The notes: generated by a model not told the origin, from the sequence alone. 64,000 bases of DNA from Tenrec ecaudatus (GCF_050624435.1 NC_134538.1:113658437-113722436); one strand, 5' to 3'; numbered from the stretch's first letter, positions 1-10,799 are shown. Program-made: numbers and translations.

Positions 1-794
1 GTGCTAATCACATGCAATACTTCAGCTTTACTATGGCTTCCGATGTAAGATGAATGGCGGTAAAAGAGTGAATTGCCTGTGGCTGTGTTTGATTGGAATA
101 CTCACCTATCTTCACTTTTCTTTGCTCAGATGTACTGATTTCCCAATATTTAGCCCTTTTTCCATCAATATGTTTATACAAAATGGAACTAACTGTGTTG
201 GAGAAAAGGAGGTTGCTCATAAGTTCCTTGGCCACCCCACTCTTCTCGCATTTCCCAGCGGCAGGCAGTCCCCGGTGAGCGCGGACAGAGTGGGTGAGGG
301 GGGAGGAAGCTTCTCCACTTCTCAGAGTCACCACTGATGCTGCCCTGGCTTACGCTGTCCAGTTTTGGAGTTTTGGACAATGACCTGCTGAATTCATATT
401 TCAGACAAAGGGCAAAACTAGATCTAATGAATTTCAAATCTCATTGCCATAGACTGAACAAGCAAAACACACCAAAGAAATGGAACAGTATTTAAAAATC
501 CATCCCTTTGCTAAAAGGATCACAGTTTATAAATGTGATCATTATGACCCAGGCCTTTCTGAGCGCTGCTCATACCGTCCTTGGTAATTTGCATGATCAA
601 ATGACTGCTATAATCAGGCCATCAGGAAAGTTGAAAGGCTTCTTTTTCATAAAATAATGTTTAAATAAGACAAGCAGTAGCTGAACATTTTAAAATATTT
701 TGTTAAATTTTGAAAATAAACTGAAGTTTTAGGATTACTGCAGTTACTTGGTAAGTATACCTACGCAACAAAATATATAAGGTTTTGTAGTTAA
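1..794. other. Unassigned, AT-rich intergenic DNA
   Basis: I recognise no gene or repeat here. Short open frames exist on both strands but none has a family-like motif. Position 1 is simply the window edge. Confidence 0.5.
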
Positions 795-1215
795 GTTATT
801 GTGGCGATGTGAAATTGCTTTGATCTAACTCTTCCATCCATAACCGTCGCAATGTCTGGGGTCTGGTTGGAGCATTCAAATAGGTGTACAGGACTCAAAC
901 TCAGGGACTGGTCAGTTTTGCTGTACTTTGGGTATAAAAGGGCCATCGCAGAAGGAGAAGCAGGAAGATTACTTTGACCATCAGAGAGACTAGCCGTCAG
1001 CTGAGGGGGACAAGATCCCTGTCTGAAATGCTGAGGTGCTGGGGGCACCAGAGGCCTCTGTATGGAGACCGTGAGCCCCAGCAGGGGAGCCCTGCTGAGA
1101 CAGGGACTGTGAGGCAGAGAAGAGGGGAGGCCTCCTGGTCGACAGAAGTAGAGGCCAAGGGACCACATGATTGAGAGGTCAAGGTCCAGAGACAGTTATA
1201 CCTGCCAGCATGGCT
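795..1215. repeat. Unidentified dispersed repeat, copy 1 (left part resembles 13025-13215)
   Basis: The stretch around 805-960 shares ordered blocks with 13030-13200: a start with 'gtgaaattgctt', then 'ctcagggactggtcag' here against 'ctcagggattggtcag' there, then 'gggtataaaa' against 'aggtataaca'. This suggests two old copies of one dispersed repeat that I cannot name. The part after about 970 is GC-richer and has no match that I see. Confidence 0.4.
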
Positions 1216-1250
1216 GAGAAGAGGTTTTGTGAACAAACTAGCTAGTTTGT

Positions 1251-1415
1251 TTGAGCCTTGGTGGTGTAGCGATTCTGCATTGGGTTGGATTCCACATGGT
1301 CTATAGTGCAAAGCCACCAGCCAGAGCTGTGTACTCCAATAAACAAGAGTCTCCAAAACCCGGGGTGGGGGGTCACTATGAGTTAGCATTTTCTTCGTGG
1401 TGGCAAGTTTTTAAA
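1251..1415 (+). mobile_element. AfroSINE, plus strand
   Basis: Diverged copy of the afrotherian tRNA-derived SINE. It opens with the tRNA-like head 'gagccttggtggtgtagcg', which holds the box A region, continues with a degraded box B ('aagccaccagccag') and ends in the tail block 'gtcactatgagttagca'. Family structure is known; the boundaries are approximate. Confidence 0.8.
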
Positions 1416-1452
1416 AATACTTTTGTAACCCGTTATCCTCTCTAAGAACCCA

Positions 1453-1640
1453 AACTGAAACTCACCGCCGTGGAGTCCATTCGGACTCACAGTGATCCTG
1501 CAGGACAGAGAACCCTATGGTTTCAGTGAGGTAAATCTTTAGACGCAGAAACCTCGTCTCTCCCCCGAGTTTCTCGTCGTGAGTCGTGACTGAGTTTTGG
1601 TGGCTGTTACGCCAGCCTGCTGAACACAGCCGAGCAGTAG
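1453..1640 (-). mobile_element. AfroSINE, minus strand
   Basis: Reverse-complement tail first ('ccattcggactcacagtgat', then 'caggacagagaaccctatgg'), then a degraded body and head. With the copy at 1251-1415 it makes a closely spaced opposite-orientation pair. Confidence 0.75.
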
Positions 1641-1867
1641 AGAGCCAAGCGGGGAGGAAGATCTTCCCGGGAGGAGGCCTTGCTGGCTCTTCCTGGGACC
1701 ATTGACCGTGGTTACTGCGGCGCTAGTCTCCTCCCCGCCAAAGTCCGACATGACATTCTGCTACTCTCTCGTCATTGGACTGTTCAAACACGGTTCGATT
1801 GCTGTGTAATTCATATATGAGGAGGCACACCCCTTCCCAAAGGAATGAATTGCCCTATAGCTATGTA

Positions 1868-2545
1868 TTTTATTTTACTTTTTATAAAACAGCCTTATCA
1901 CCTTCAAAGTACTTTACATTATACTGAATACATTTGTCAAATCTGTGATTTCTTTCTTGGAGTTTTCAAACTCATCTGTTCAGATGGCTGACAGCATCAC
2001 CCTCCTTTTTTTTTTCATTACCTCTTCGACATGGTCATACCACTGTCCTTTCATGGCACTCTGCATTCGCAGAAACACAAAGAAGTCACATGGAGTGAGG
2101 TCAGGTGAGCAAGGTGCGTGCAGCAAGAGAACAATGCTTTTTCCATCCCCAAAACTGGTGCAATGAGATGGCTACATGGGCAGGTGCAGTGTGGTGGTGG
2201 AAAAACCAATCCTCTGTCTGCCACAGATCAGGCAATCTTTTCAGAACCTCTAAATAGAAAGCTTGATTAAGAGTCTGACCTAGTGGGATGAACTCCAAAT
2301 GCACTGTAAGTTGACATTTTCATCAGTTCGGGAAGTCGAGGGACATCCAGAATGAGGTTTGTCATCAGTTGACATTTTGCCTTATTGAAATGAGAAAACC
2401 ACTCATATACTTGAGTTTTTCCCTTAGCACTGACCTTGTAAACTATGTTCAATATCACAATTTCTTCATTTTTTCCCCTGAACAGGAAACAAAATTTCAT
2501 TACTGCACCTTGTGCATATCAATCAACCATCACAAAAACAAAAAA
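1868..2545 (-). mobile_element. Broken mariner-like DNA transposon (transposase remnant)
   Basis: On the minus strand three ordered mariner blocks can be read. Around 2500-2370 is an N-terminal helix-turn-helix region with KTQVYEWFSHFNKAK, matching the family's 'RTQVFEWFKRFKEG'. Around 2300-2180 come HLEFIPLGQTLNQAFYLEVL and HHHTAPAHV, where the family has HHDNAPAH, so the second catalytic Asp reads His. Around 2108-1990 comes SPDLTPCDFF, the third catalytic Asp region of a DD34D enzyme. The blocks lie in different frames, and the sequence between the HTH block and HLEF is missing, including the first catalytic Asp. The element is dead. Terminal inverted repeats were not identified, so the ends are approximate. 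Confidence 0.85.
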
Positions 2546-2554
2546 AAATGAGGT

Positions 2555-3800
2555 TTGAACAAAACTGCTTTAACGAAAAATTCACTGTGCTCATGGATAG
2601 GCAGACTTAATATTGTGAACATGTCAGTACTACCTAAAACAATCTATAGCTACAACACAATCCCAAATACAGTCATTAAAGAAATTGGAAAAACTAATTA
2701 CCAATTTCATATGGGTAGGCAAAAGACTCAAGATAAGCAAAGAATTTCTTAAAACCAAGGACCAAATAATTACTTATGCCCATCAAAGATTTCATCAAAA
2801 GAGAGAAACGAGAGAAATTTTATACCCATAGGTTGGGTATAAAATTTACTAACAACACATCAGAAAAGGATCTAATTACTAACATTTACAGCACTCTACA
2901 ATAGCACAATAAGAAAATAACAAATGACTCATTTAAGGAATGGGGAAAAAGACATGAACAGATAGTTCACTAAAAATTAAGTACAAATGGCTAAGAAATA
3001 CATGAAAGAAATGCTCAGGATCACTATCCTGGTAGATGTATATTAAAACCACAATGAGATACTACCTTATACCCATGATGCTAGTCCAATTAAGAACAAA
3101 ACAGAAAACAACAAATGCTGAAGAGGCCATGGAGAGAATGGAACTCATAGACACTGTTGGTAGACTTGTAAATACATACAGCCAGCATAGAAAACTCTAT
3201 GGAAATACTTAAAGCAACTGGGAATTGAAATCCCACAGGATCCAGTAATAACACTATTAGCCATATATCCCAAAGAAATGAGACAACACAAATGAATGCA
3301 TGTTCTAAGTTTAAAGCAGCACAATTCACAAATACAAGAATCTTGAAATAGCCCAAATGCCCAAGATTAGAAGAATGGATAAAGAAACCATGGCACATAC
3401 ACACAATGCGATGCTATGCATCCCTAAAACACAGTGATGTGAACATCAAACACCAGATGACATGGAAGGACCTAGAAACCATTATATTGAATACAGTCAG
3501 TCAGTCACAACAGGACAACATTGTATGATCCCACTACTAAAAGGAGAAACATCAGTGAAATCAATCCTTGAGACCCATTCCCTAACAAAGGGGTAGAATG
3601 TTTGCCTACTGGCCATAAACCATCATCACCCCACTTAAGTACCCTTTATAAGAACGACTTCGAAAGAGGAGCCTTCACGTTGGCTGAGGTCACTCCTTTG
3701 AGAAGGGGAAAATGGGGAAAGACCACCCACTTGATACGATGCGACACTGAGCAAGGCTGTGACTACTCAACAGGCTCTCCACAGGACTGAGAGGAAAACT
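2555..3800 (+). mobile_element. L1 LINE fragment, ORF2 3' end and start of 3' UTR
   Basis: Matches the C-terminal part of mammalian L1 ORF2 at DNA level: 'tgctcatggataggcagact', the 'tcccaaatacagtcattaaa' block, then 'gcccaaatgcccaagattag', 'tggataaagaaaccatggca' and 'gatgctatgcatccct' near 3350-3425. No frame is open over a useful length. From about 3560 the sequence looks like 3' UTR. The L1 may resume after the LTR at 3802 (see the 5640-7866 entry). Confidence 0.8.
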
Positions 3801-3801
3801 A

Positions 3802-4254
3802 TGTTCACTCAGGTTAACGAGAGAAACAAATCAAGGGACATTTATACATGTATGACAGAACTTTATGTTGAGAAGTAATTGTGCATCCCAAAATCCCGGC
3901 CCAGTGCAGATCAAGTCCATAAATTCATTATTAGCCTACAAATCCAATGAATTCTTCTTCAGACTCACTAAGCACATGCAATGATGCTGAATGCAAGAGG
4001 ATCACGCACCACTGGGTGGTTCCAATGGCAGTGGAGGAATTTCCCTGGCTCGGGCTGCCATCAGCATGGCTCCATGTGGCTTGTCAACAGGAATGTGAAT
4101 CAGAGAGAGTGTGTCCTGCCTCCAGAGAGGAAGAGAAGACGCTCCCAGAATCCCCATGAGAAGGTGGGATCATCAGGCTGTGACCTGATTCACAGGATAG
4201 ACTCCAGCTCTTCATTCTTTTATCAAGTTGACAAGAAATTGTGTAACTACCACA
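3802..4254 (-). mobile_element. Solo LTR-like fossil, MaLR-like, minus strand
   Basis: Reverse complement matches the plus-strand copies at 13270-13814 and 14085-14531 in order: the 'gagaaacaaatc' start, 'gatcaagtccataaattcat', 'cttcttcagactcactaagc', 'catgcaatgatgctgaatgc', then 'ccatgtggcttgtc' and 'gtaactaccaca' at the far end. It begins with TG. I did not find a clear target duplication. The ERVL-MaLR assignment is by resemblance of the LTR end only. An old fossil. Confidence 0.65.
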
Positions 4255-5640
4255 GACCACCCCTTGTCAACTTGACACATTTATACAACTCTTTAGCCAT
4301 ATGTAATTTTTAAACATAAAAATAATAAAAATCATATCTGTACCTAACAGGATAAAACTAAAATGCATGCAATTCAAAATGTGTCAGCCTCTTTTAAACA
4401 CTATACTCTATAAAGGAACAAAACAAAAATATGCTATACTTAACAATTGCAGTTATGTGAACACCTACATGGTAAGCCTATAATCCTACGAATATGTTCA
4501 CTGACCTATGAAAGTTAATAAGCCAACCAGTTCTTGCCTTTTTCTGGCCAATATGAGGTATCCAATTTCTATACTGCCCACTTACACAAACCCAGAGCTT
4601 TGAGGAGACAATCATGTTCCTTGTGAAGAATCTTCCAGTTGGAATCATGTCAATCATAAAGTCAGCAGCCATATGCTCTAGTACACAGGCTCAAAAATGT
4701 TCTTTTCATCTGGTCAGGTTCTGGTCAACTTAATGTGGACTGTTGCCTTGCTTAGACTCAGCAGGATGCCCATTGGCCACCTCACCTGTATACCATGGTA
4801 CCCGTCATAAGTTTTCAACAACCCCAGCCCACCTGGGCTAGGTCATGAATTTCAGACCAGTCCACCTGCACCTGTCTTCTCCTCTAGTCCCTTTGAACCA
4901 GGTCCACGAGTATCAGTGGCCAGACTCAACCTGTCTCTTTATTGCTGCATTTCTCCCACTTCCACTCAACAAATAGATCCAGGTGGTCACCTAGCAAGCA
5001 TTTCAATTTGCTTGCAGGCTCCCTTTAATGTTCAGTCATAGAAAGGAGAGTTCCTTCTTGGCTCCAAATTTTTCCAGCTGCGGGCACAAAACTTAGTAGT
5101 TCCAAATTTAAAAAGCCAACAGGTTCCTTTGTCAGTCTGTTCATAGCCCACAGGCAAGCCTCTTCCTATGCAAATGTCCTGAGTGTTCCAATGTGCTGGG
5201 TGACACTTATCTTTTCAGAACCTTCTTTGCAGGCCTGTCCTAGACCATGCAAAGATTCAAATTGATGGCTGAATGCAAGGAGGCTTACAAGCTCTCTATT
5301 TTTACTTCCCAATCGTCACTTGTATAAATAATTGTATTAATAATAGTCAGAAGGGAAAAAAACCCAGCATAAGCCTAGTACAGTCAGATCCTAAACTCAG
5401 TTCTTAAAACAGTTAAGTTCAATCCTTGCCTATCTTATCTTCATCCTTATCTAAATGATTCCATTAATATGAAACATAACCTTAGGTCTCTGATTATATC
5501 AAACCAGGGCTGGGCCTTCTCTCAGACACTTTCACTAAGTAGCATGATGCCTGAGAAATTCAAGAGATAATTTTGGCCCCTGAGCTAAAAATAAATATTA
5601 ATCCCATTCACTTTTGCCACTTTAAACAGGAATAACCAAA
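4255..5640. other. Unassigned; possibly internal sequence of the LTR element or L1 3' UTR
   Basis: No protein-like motif. It lies between an LTR fossil and L1 3' UTR-like sequence. I could not recognise a second LTR that would make it the inside of a full element. A 13-bp inverted repeat straddles its left edge (about 4222-4275). Confidence 0.35.
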
Positions 5641-7866
5641 GACAACAACCAAGGAAAAATCAAGTTCAGACCAACTGAAAATCAAGTTCAGACCAGGGGA
5701 GGGGAGCCTCTACATTTCAGAGGAGGCACTGAGATTTCTGTTGGTGGGTGTAGGCAGTAAGTAGGGAGGAGAAGCCTCATATCAGTAAGAGATGCTACAT
5801 AATTACAGGGGACCTAAGGGGAGACTTAACCTGGTTCTTTGCTCCTGGGTAGATACTTCAAATATGTTCCTACCAAACCCTCAGTGAACCAAGTCATGGA
5901 CTAAGCACTATGATGACCTTAGAGACTGGCCTTACAAGTTACATGATATCCCCCAAGGGCCACACATGGGGACCTCAACGTGGAAGCCCAAATGAACAAA
6001 CTGCGCCCTACCTCAAAACAACCTGTACCCTTGGACTTGGGGCTGAAATATCTAATGGGAGAGGGAGAAAAGGATGGCTACCCCAAGACTGAGAAAATGG
6101 TGGTTAGTGGACCTTGGGAGGCTCCTGGCTTAGTGAGTGTCTAATAAAAGGGGACCCATCTAGTACCTCAATGCTCCCCTTGAATTAATATGACAAGTAT
6201 TAATCTGACAGTACAATATCTGCCCTTGTAAGTAATTGTACAGGAAATTCTCCTCTAGTACCAGCCTCCATGTTCAATGCACAGAGAGCTCAATCAATTC
6301 AGAAATCCATCTATTCAGAGCAATGATTCAGGGATTGCAGTTCCCAGTTGGATAATACTTGCATCAACTCTCATTTCAATAGCACCTTAAATTGGATAAA
6401 TTATCAATGCTTTCAATGTAATTGCCTTATACCCCAGGGGGATGATTGACAATATTTGTCCTTTTTGTTTCTTCTGTTTTCTGGGTGGGAGGGGGGCACT
6501 GTTGCTTGTTTATTTTGTTGTTGGTTTTTTTTGTTGCTTTTGTCATAATCTGACCACCAAAATAAACAAGATTCATTTGTAACCTGTGGACAAGCAGATG
6601 GATTCTAGACTCTCACTTAATTCTTGCCTCAGTCCCAAAACAGTTAGTTCTTATAACATGGCTTGTTTTCATGAAGAGATGACTGAAGATGAGTGTACCA
6701 TCGCAAAATGTGGCGAAGAAAGCAGATGATGCCTGGTTATCCATTGGAATTGGAAGTTTCTTGGGTCTTAAAGGCGTCAACTAAATGCACATGAAAGAAC
6801 ACACCAGTCTGTGTGATCTAGAGATGATGATGAAAATATTCAAATATGATCAAGGGAAAAGTTTCAGAGTGTAACTGTGAACACCCAATTTGTACAAGGC
6901 TGTGGAACCCAGTCAGATGCCAGGTTCATCTGCAAGGTGCTGCGTCAGAGCAAGCTTTCAGCATAGCCTGTCTGGCCACAGGCAAGAGATTCAGACCGCT
7001 CCACTATGAGACAGAGATGACTGTAAACTTGATGTGGTGGATCAGACCATGGCATAATATGATACTTGGCTAGTTGACCTCCTTCTTGATCCACATAAAT
7101 GAGCTCTATGCTCAAAGCTTTCTTGACCATTCCTTAGCAGGCATTTCATCTCTGGTCTTTTTAATAAGGCAGGCGAGCTTTTCTTTCTTAATCTTTGCTT
7201 TTATCTTTATATTATTATTATCATCATTTACTTCTTTCTTTTGTTTTTATTCTTTCTGTTAGGTTTCACAGTTTATGAAGTGCAGAAGGTGGTATGCATA
7301 GTGACAATAACTGATACGATGGTTCACCCAGACAGGGATGGGGCGGGCGACCAGAACTGGGGAGCAAACAATGCAGGTGGGGAGGGAGTGCTAGAACTGA
7401 TGGTGATGATGTGTGTACAAATCTTTTAAAAATCATTTAGCTATGGAAGTGTATGATGTGTGAATATTATATCAAGAAAACTACTAAACAGAAACCCATT
7501 TGACCAATGGTTTCCAGTGATGATGGAAGAAGATTTTTGATTGTGCTTAGGGGGAATTGCATTTATGTCAGTGGATTGGAATGATTTGGAAAAATATATC
7601 AATAATGATTATACAACATGAAGAGTATAATCGATGGCACTGAATTATAAAGGTAGAGTGTTGAATTGTAGAATGTTTCATTGTGTACATTTTTGCCAAA
7701 ATTTAAAAAAAATTACACGAATAACAATGAGTACAAGGAAGAAGAAAATGTCCTAAAAATCATTGTGGTAACAATTATACAACTCTTCTCGATATGATTG
7801 AACTATTGCATCGTATGATATGTGGATGAAGTACCAATAAACTGTTAAATAAATAAATATAGGACA
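5640..7866 (+). mobile_element. Long L1 3' UTR, older afrotherian type
   Basis: Contains L1 3' UTR blocks shared with the better copies elsewhere in the window: 'gatgcctggttatcc' plus 'cttgggtcttaaaggcgt' near 6730-6780 (compare 'ggggtcttaaaggcttg' at 26432 and 'ggggtcttaaatgtctg' at 45829) and 'cccccagggggatgaac'-like sequence near 6435. It ends with 'gatatgattgaactattgca' and 'accaataaactgttaaataa' (7790-7855), a polyadenylation-type 3' end. Probably continues the L1 at 2555-3800 across the LTR insertion; this is inference. Confidence 0.65.
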
Positions 7867-7907
7867 TAAGCTGAATGATAGCAAATAACCATAATATATA
7901 TATTTTG

Positions 7908-8092
7908 CAAACCAAACCCACTACTCTCAAATCATCTCTGACTGATAACAACCCCAGGACACAAATACAACTGCCCTTCGGGTTTCTGAGCCTAAATTCT
8001 TATGGGAGCAGACAGTCTCATCTTTCTCCCTTGGAGCAGCTGGTGGGCGAGAACTGCTGGCCTTGCACTTAGCAGCCCAGCTTATACCCCAT
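7908..8092 (-). mobile_element. AfroSINE, minus strand
   Basis: Near full-length reverse copy: tail 'aaaccaaacccactactctc', middle 'cttatgggagcagacagtct', 'ctcccttggagcagctggtg' and the head near 'cttagcagcccagctta'. Confidence 0.85.
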
Positions 8093-8250
8093 CATACCAC
8101 CACGCCTCAAAAGGAAGACTATAAGGCAAGCAACAGCTCTGCGATGCCATCTTTTACTGAATGGGCATTGTGTGTTTTTCATTCATCCTTTAACTGGGTT
8201 AGATCCTGCTTGACTCCTGGAGCAAAATGTTTTATATCCTATCTGGAATT

Positions 8251-8265
8251 AAGAAAAAATATGGG
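8251..8265 (+). repeat. Target-site duplication, left copy, of the AP1M2 retrocopy
   Basis: 'aagaaaaaatatggg' directly precedes the inserted cDNA and is repeated exactly at 9997-10011 after the A-rich tail. The base context 'gaatt|aagaaa' resembles the L1 endonuclease cleavage site TT|AAAA, which supports L1-mediated retroposition. Confidence 0.93.
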
Positions 8266-9996
8266 CTCCCTCTCCGCCTCCCTGCTTCGCCGCCCGCCAC
8301 CATGTCCGCCTCGGCCATCTTCATCCTCGACGTCAAGGGCAAGCCCCTGATCAGCCGCAACTACAAGGGAGATGTGGCCATGAGTGAGATCGAGTACTTC
8401 ATGCCGCTGCTCATGCAGCGGAAGGAGGAAGGGGCCCTGGCCCCGCTGCTGAGCCACGGCCGCGTCCACTTCCTGTGGATCAAACACAGCAACCTCTACT
8501 TGGTGGCCACCACCCTGAAGAACTCCAATGCCTCACTCGTGTACTCCTTCCTGTACAAGACCGTGGAGGTGTTCTCGGAGTACTTCAAGGAGCTGGAGGA
8601 GGAGAGCATCCGGGACAACTTCATCATCGTCTACGAGCTGTTGGACGAGCTCATGGACTTCGGCTTCCCGCAGACCACCGACAGCAAGATCCTGCAGGAG
8701 TACATCACCCAGCAGGGCAACAAGTTGGAGACCGGCAAATCTCGAGTGCCCCCCACCGTGACCAACGCCGTGTCCTGGCGCTCCGAGGGCCTCAAGTACA
8801 AGAAGAACGAAGTCTTCATCGATGTCATTGAGTCTGTCAACCTGTTGGTCAATGCCAACGGCAGCGTCCTGCTGAGCGAGATTGTAGGCACCATTAAACT
8901 CAAGGTCTTCCTGTCCGGAATGCCAGAGCTGAGGCTGGGCCTCAATGACCGGTGCTCTTCGAGCTCACTGGCCTTTCAGGCAGCAAGAACAAGTCGGTGG
9001 AGCTGGAGGACGTGAAGTTCCACCAGTGCGTGCGGCTCTCGTGCTTCGACAACGACCGCACCATCTCCTTCATCCCGCCCGACGGCGACTTCGAGCTTAT
9101 GTCCTACCGCCTGAGCACCCAGGTCAAGCCGCTGATCTGGATCGAGTCTGTCATTGAGAAGTTCTCCCACAGCCGCATGGAGATCATGGTGAAGGCCAAG
9201 GGGCAGTTCAAGAAGCAGTCGGTGGCCAACAGCGTGGAGATCTCTGTGCCGGTCCCCAGCGATGCCGACTCCCCACGCTTCAAGACCAGTGTGGGCAGCG
9301 CCAAGTACATGCCTGAGAAGAACGTTGTCATTTGGAGCATCAAGTCTTTCCCGGGGGGCAAGGAGTACCTGATGCGTGCCCACTTTGGCCTTCCAAGTGT
9401 GGAGAAGGAGGAGGTGGAGAGCCGGCCCCCCATCAGAGTCAAGTTTGAGATTCCTTATTTCACTGTCTCCGGGATCCAGGTTCGGTACATGAAGATCATA
9501 GAGAAAAGTGGTTACCAGGCCCTTCCCTGGGTTCGCTACATCACCCAGAGTGGTGATTATCAACTTCGGACCAGTTAGAAGATCCGAGAGATGGGGGCCT
9601 GGATATGGGGGGGGGGGGGCTCTGTCTCCCAGGCCCCAGCTGCAGACTGGGGGAGTGTGTACAGAGACCAGATGAGAGCCCTGACCTGCCAGTTTCCTCT
9701 CCCAGGGCCCAGCATCTGGCCTCCTACTTGGCTGAAGGAAGCGGTGGTCTCCCTGCCTCCCTCACCCTGGGGCGGCTCCCCCACCCCCGGTTTTATATGA
9801 AGTTGGGGAGGGCCTTGAAGTGGTCCCCCTCATGAGTGCCTTCCTGCAGTGACCTGCCTTAGGGGCTGTCGCCTCGGTCACGGGGTGGGGAGGCCTCCTC
9901 TGACACAGCTGCTGAGCCCAGAGGCCCCACTGCCTATTCCACTGAGTTAAGATGTCATTAAAGAGATGAGTCTAGGAATGTGAAAAAAAAAAAGAA
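8266..9996 (+). pseudogene. AP1M2: Processed retrocopy of AP1M2 (AP-1 complex subunit mu-2)
   Basis: Intronless copy of the epithelial AP-1 clathrin adaptor mu-2 chain, which in the parent gene recognises tyrosine sorting signals at the trans-Golgi and endosomes. A 36-nt 5' UTR remnant ends in a Kozak-type 'gccacc' before ATG at 8302. Frame one reads MSASAIFILDVKGKPLISRN and stays open for 217 codons: the N-terminal longin-like domain (about residues 1-140) and the start of the mu-homology domain. At 8950-8953 'ccggtg' replaces the expected 'cgggtg', a single G deletion. The second frame then runs from about 8952 to the TAG at 9576-9578 and ends in GDYQLRTS. The two parts sum to 425 residues, full family length, with no premature stop other than the one the shift brings in at about 9015. 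Residues such as KGKPLISRNYKGDVAMS and the C-terminal RTS favour AP1M2 over AP1M1. High GC contrasts with the AT-rich flanks, as expected for cDNA of a GC-rich gene. Lacks introns and an obvious promoter, so probably not translated as mu-2; transcription is unknown. Confidence 0.95.
9579..9982 (+). other. 3' UTR of the AP1M2 retrocopy
   Basis: GC-rich continuation of the cDNA, containing a 12-G run near 9608-9620, before the A-tail. It carries a polyadenylation hexamer ATTAAA at 9957-9962, about 21 bases before the A-rich tail starts at 9983. Confidence 0.85.
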
Positions 9997-9998
9997 AA
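9983..9998 (+). repeat. A-rich tail of the retrocopy
   Basis: A run interrupted by single Gs directly after the 3' UTR and before the right target duplication. Marks reverse transcription of a polyadenylated mRNA. Confidence 0.9.
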
Positions 9999-10011
9999 GA
10001 AAAAATATGGG
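9997..10011 (+). repeat. Target-site duplication, right copy
   Basis: Exact repeat of 8251-8265 (15 of 15 bases). Its A-rich start merges with the poly(A) tail, so the boundary inside the A run is arbitrary. Confidence 0.93.
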
Positions 10012-10089
10012 TACGATGCCAGTGACAGTTATTTAGAAAAAAATGAAGAGTGTGAAACAGTCAGAAGTATCTGATTTTTGACCTGCTGA

Positions 10090-10285
10090 GATGAATGGCA
10101 CGGTGAGTTATGCATTGGGCTGCTAATCACAAGGTCAGCAGTTCAAATCCACGAGCCACTCCGTGGGAGAAAATTGTGGCTTTCTATTCCCATAAAGACT
10201 CAAAAACCTTCCAGGGCAGTCCTACACTTTCCTGGAGAGTTGCTCTGAATCCGCATCAACTCAATGGTAGAGAGTTTGGGACGCT
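10090..10285 (+). mobile_element. AfroSINE, plus strand
   Basis: Head 'cggtgagttatgcattgggc', box B-like 'ggtcagcagttcaaatccac', body 'ccactccgtgggagaaaatt' and tail 'atcaactcaatggtagagag'. Abuts the RTE fragment that starts about 40 bases later. Confidence 0.85.
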
Positions 10286-10324
10286 TGAGAGGAAAATATC
10301 CCTGGCAAGCCGTCAGTACTAATG

Positions 10325-10782
10325 GAGCTTCATCCCCAAGCCTACTTAGTGTTTTAGACTGGCCCAAGCCATGGTATTTTCAATCACCTCATAAACATGT
10401 GAAGGTTGGACATTAAATAAAGAAGACTGGAAAATATTGGTGCATTTGACGTATGGTACTTTCTAAGAAGATTGAAAATACTGTGGACTAACAAAAAACA
10501 AACAAAATCTGTCTTGGAGAAAGTAAGGCCAGAGTGGTCCTTGTAAGTGAAGATGGTTAGATTTTTAAACATGTTATCAGGTGAAATAAATCCCTGGAGA
10601 AAGATATCATGATTGGGGCAGTAATGTGTCAGACAATGGGAAGAAGACCGTCAAGGAGATTGACTGGCACAGCAGTGACAACAGCAGTCATTGTGAGGTT
10701 GGGTATAGCAGGCAGTGTCCCATTCTGTGGTACAAGGGTCTCTGAGCTTGAACTGACGCCAGGAAGAAAACAACAACAACAA
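10325..10782 (+). mobile_element. RTE/BovB-like LINE, 3'-end fragment
   Basis: Begins near 'cccaagccatggtattttca', continues through 'tgtgaaggttggacattaaa', 'aaatctgtcttggagaaagt' and 'ccctggagaaagatatcatg', and ends in a tail with 'aacaacaacaac'. This is the C-terminal coding end and tail of the afrotherian RTE LINE; 5' truncated, not open. Confidence 0.85.
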
Positions 10783-10799
10783 GCCCCAAGCTGTCTAAC

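Noticed and set aside
4255-5640. Coding interior of an endogenous retrovirus
   Set aside because: No gag, pol or env-like sequence recognised and no second LTR found; left unassigned.
8976-9563. 195-codon antisense frame across the AP1M2 retrocopy
   Set aside because: Shadow of GC-rich coding sequence on the plus strand.
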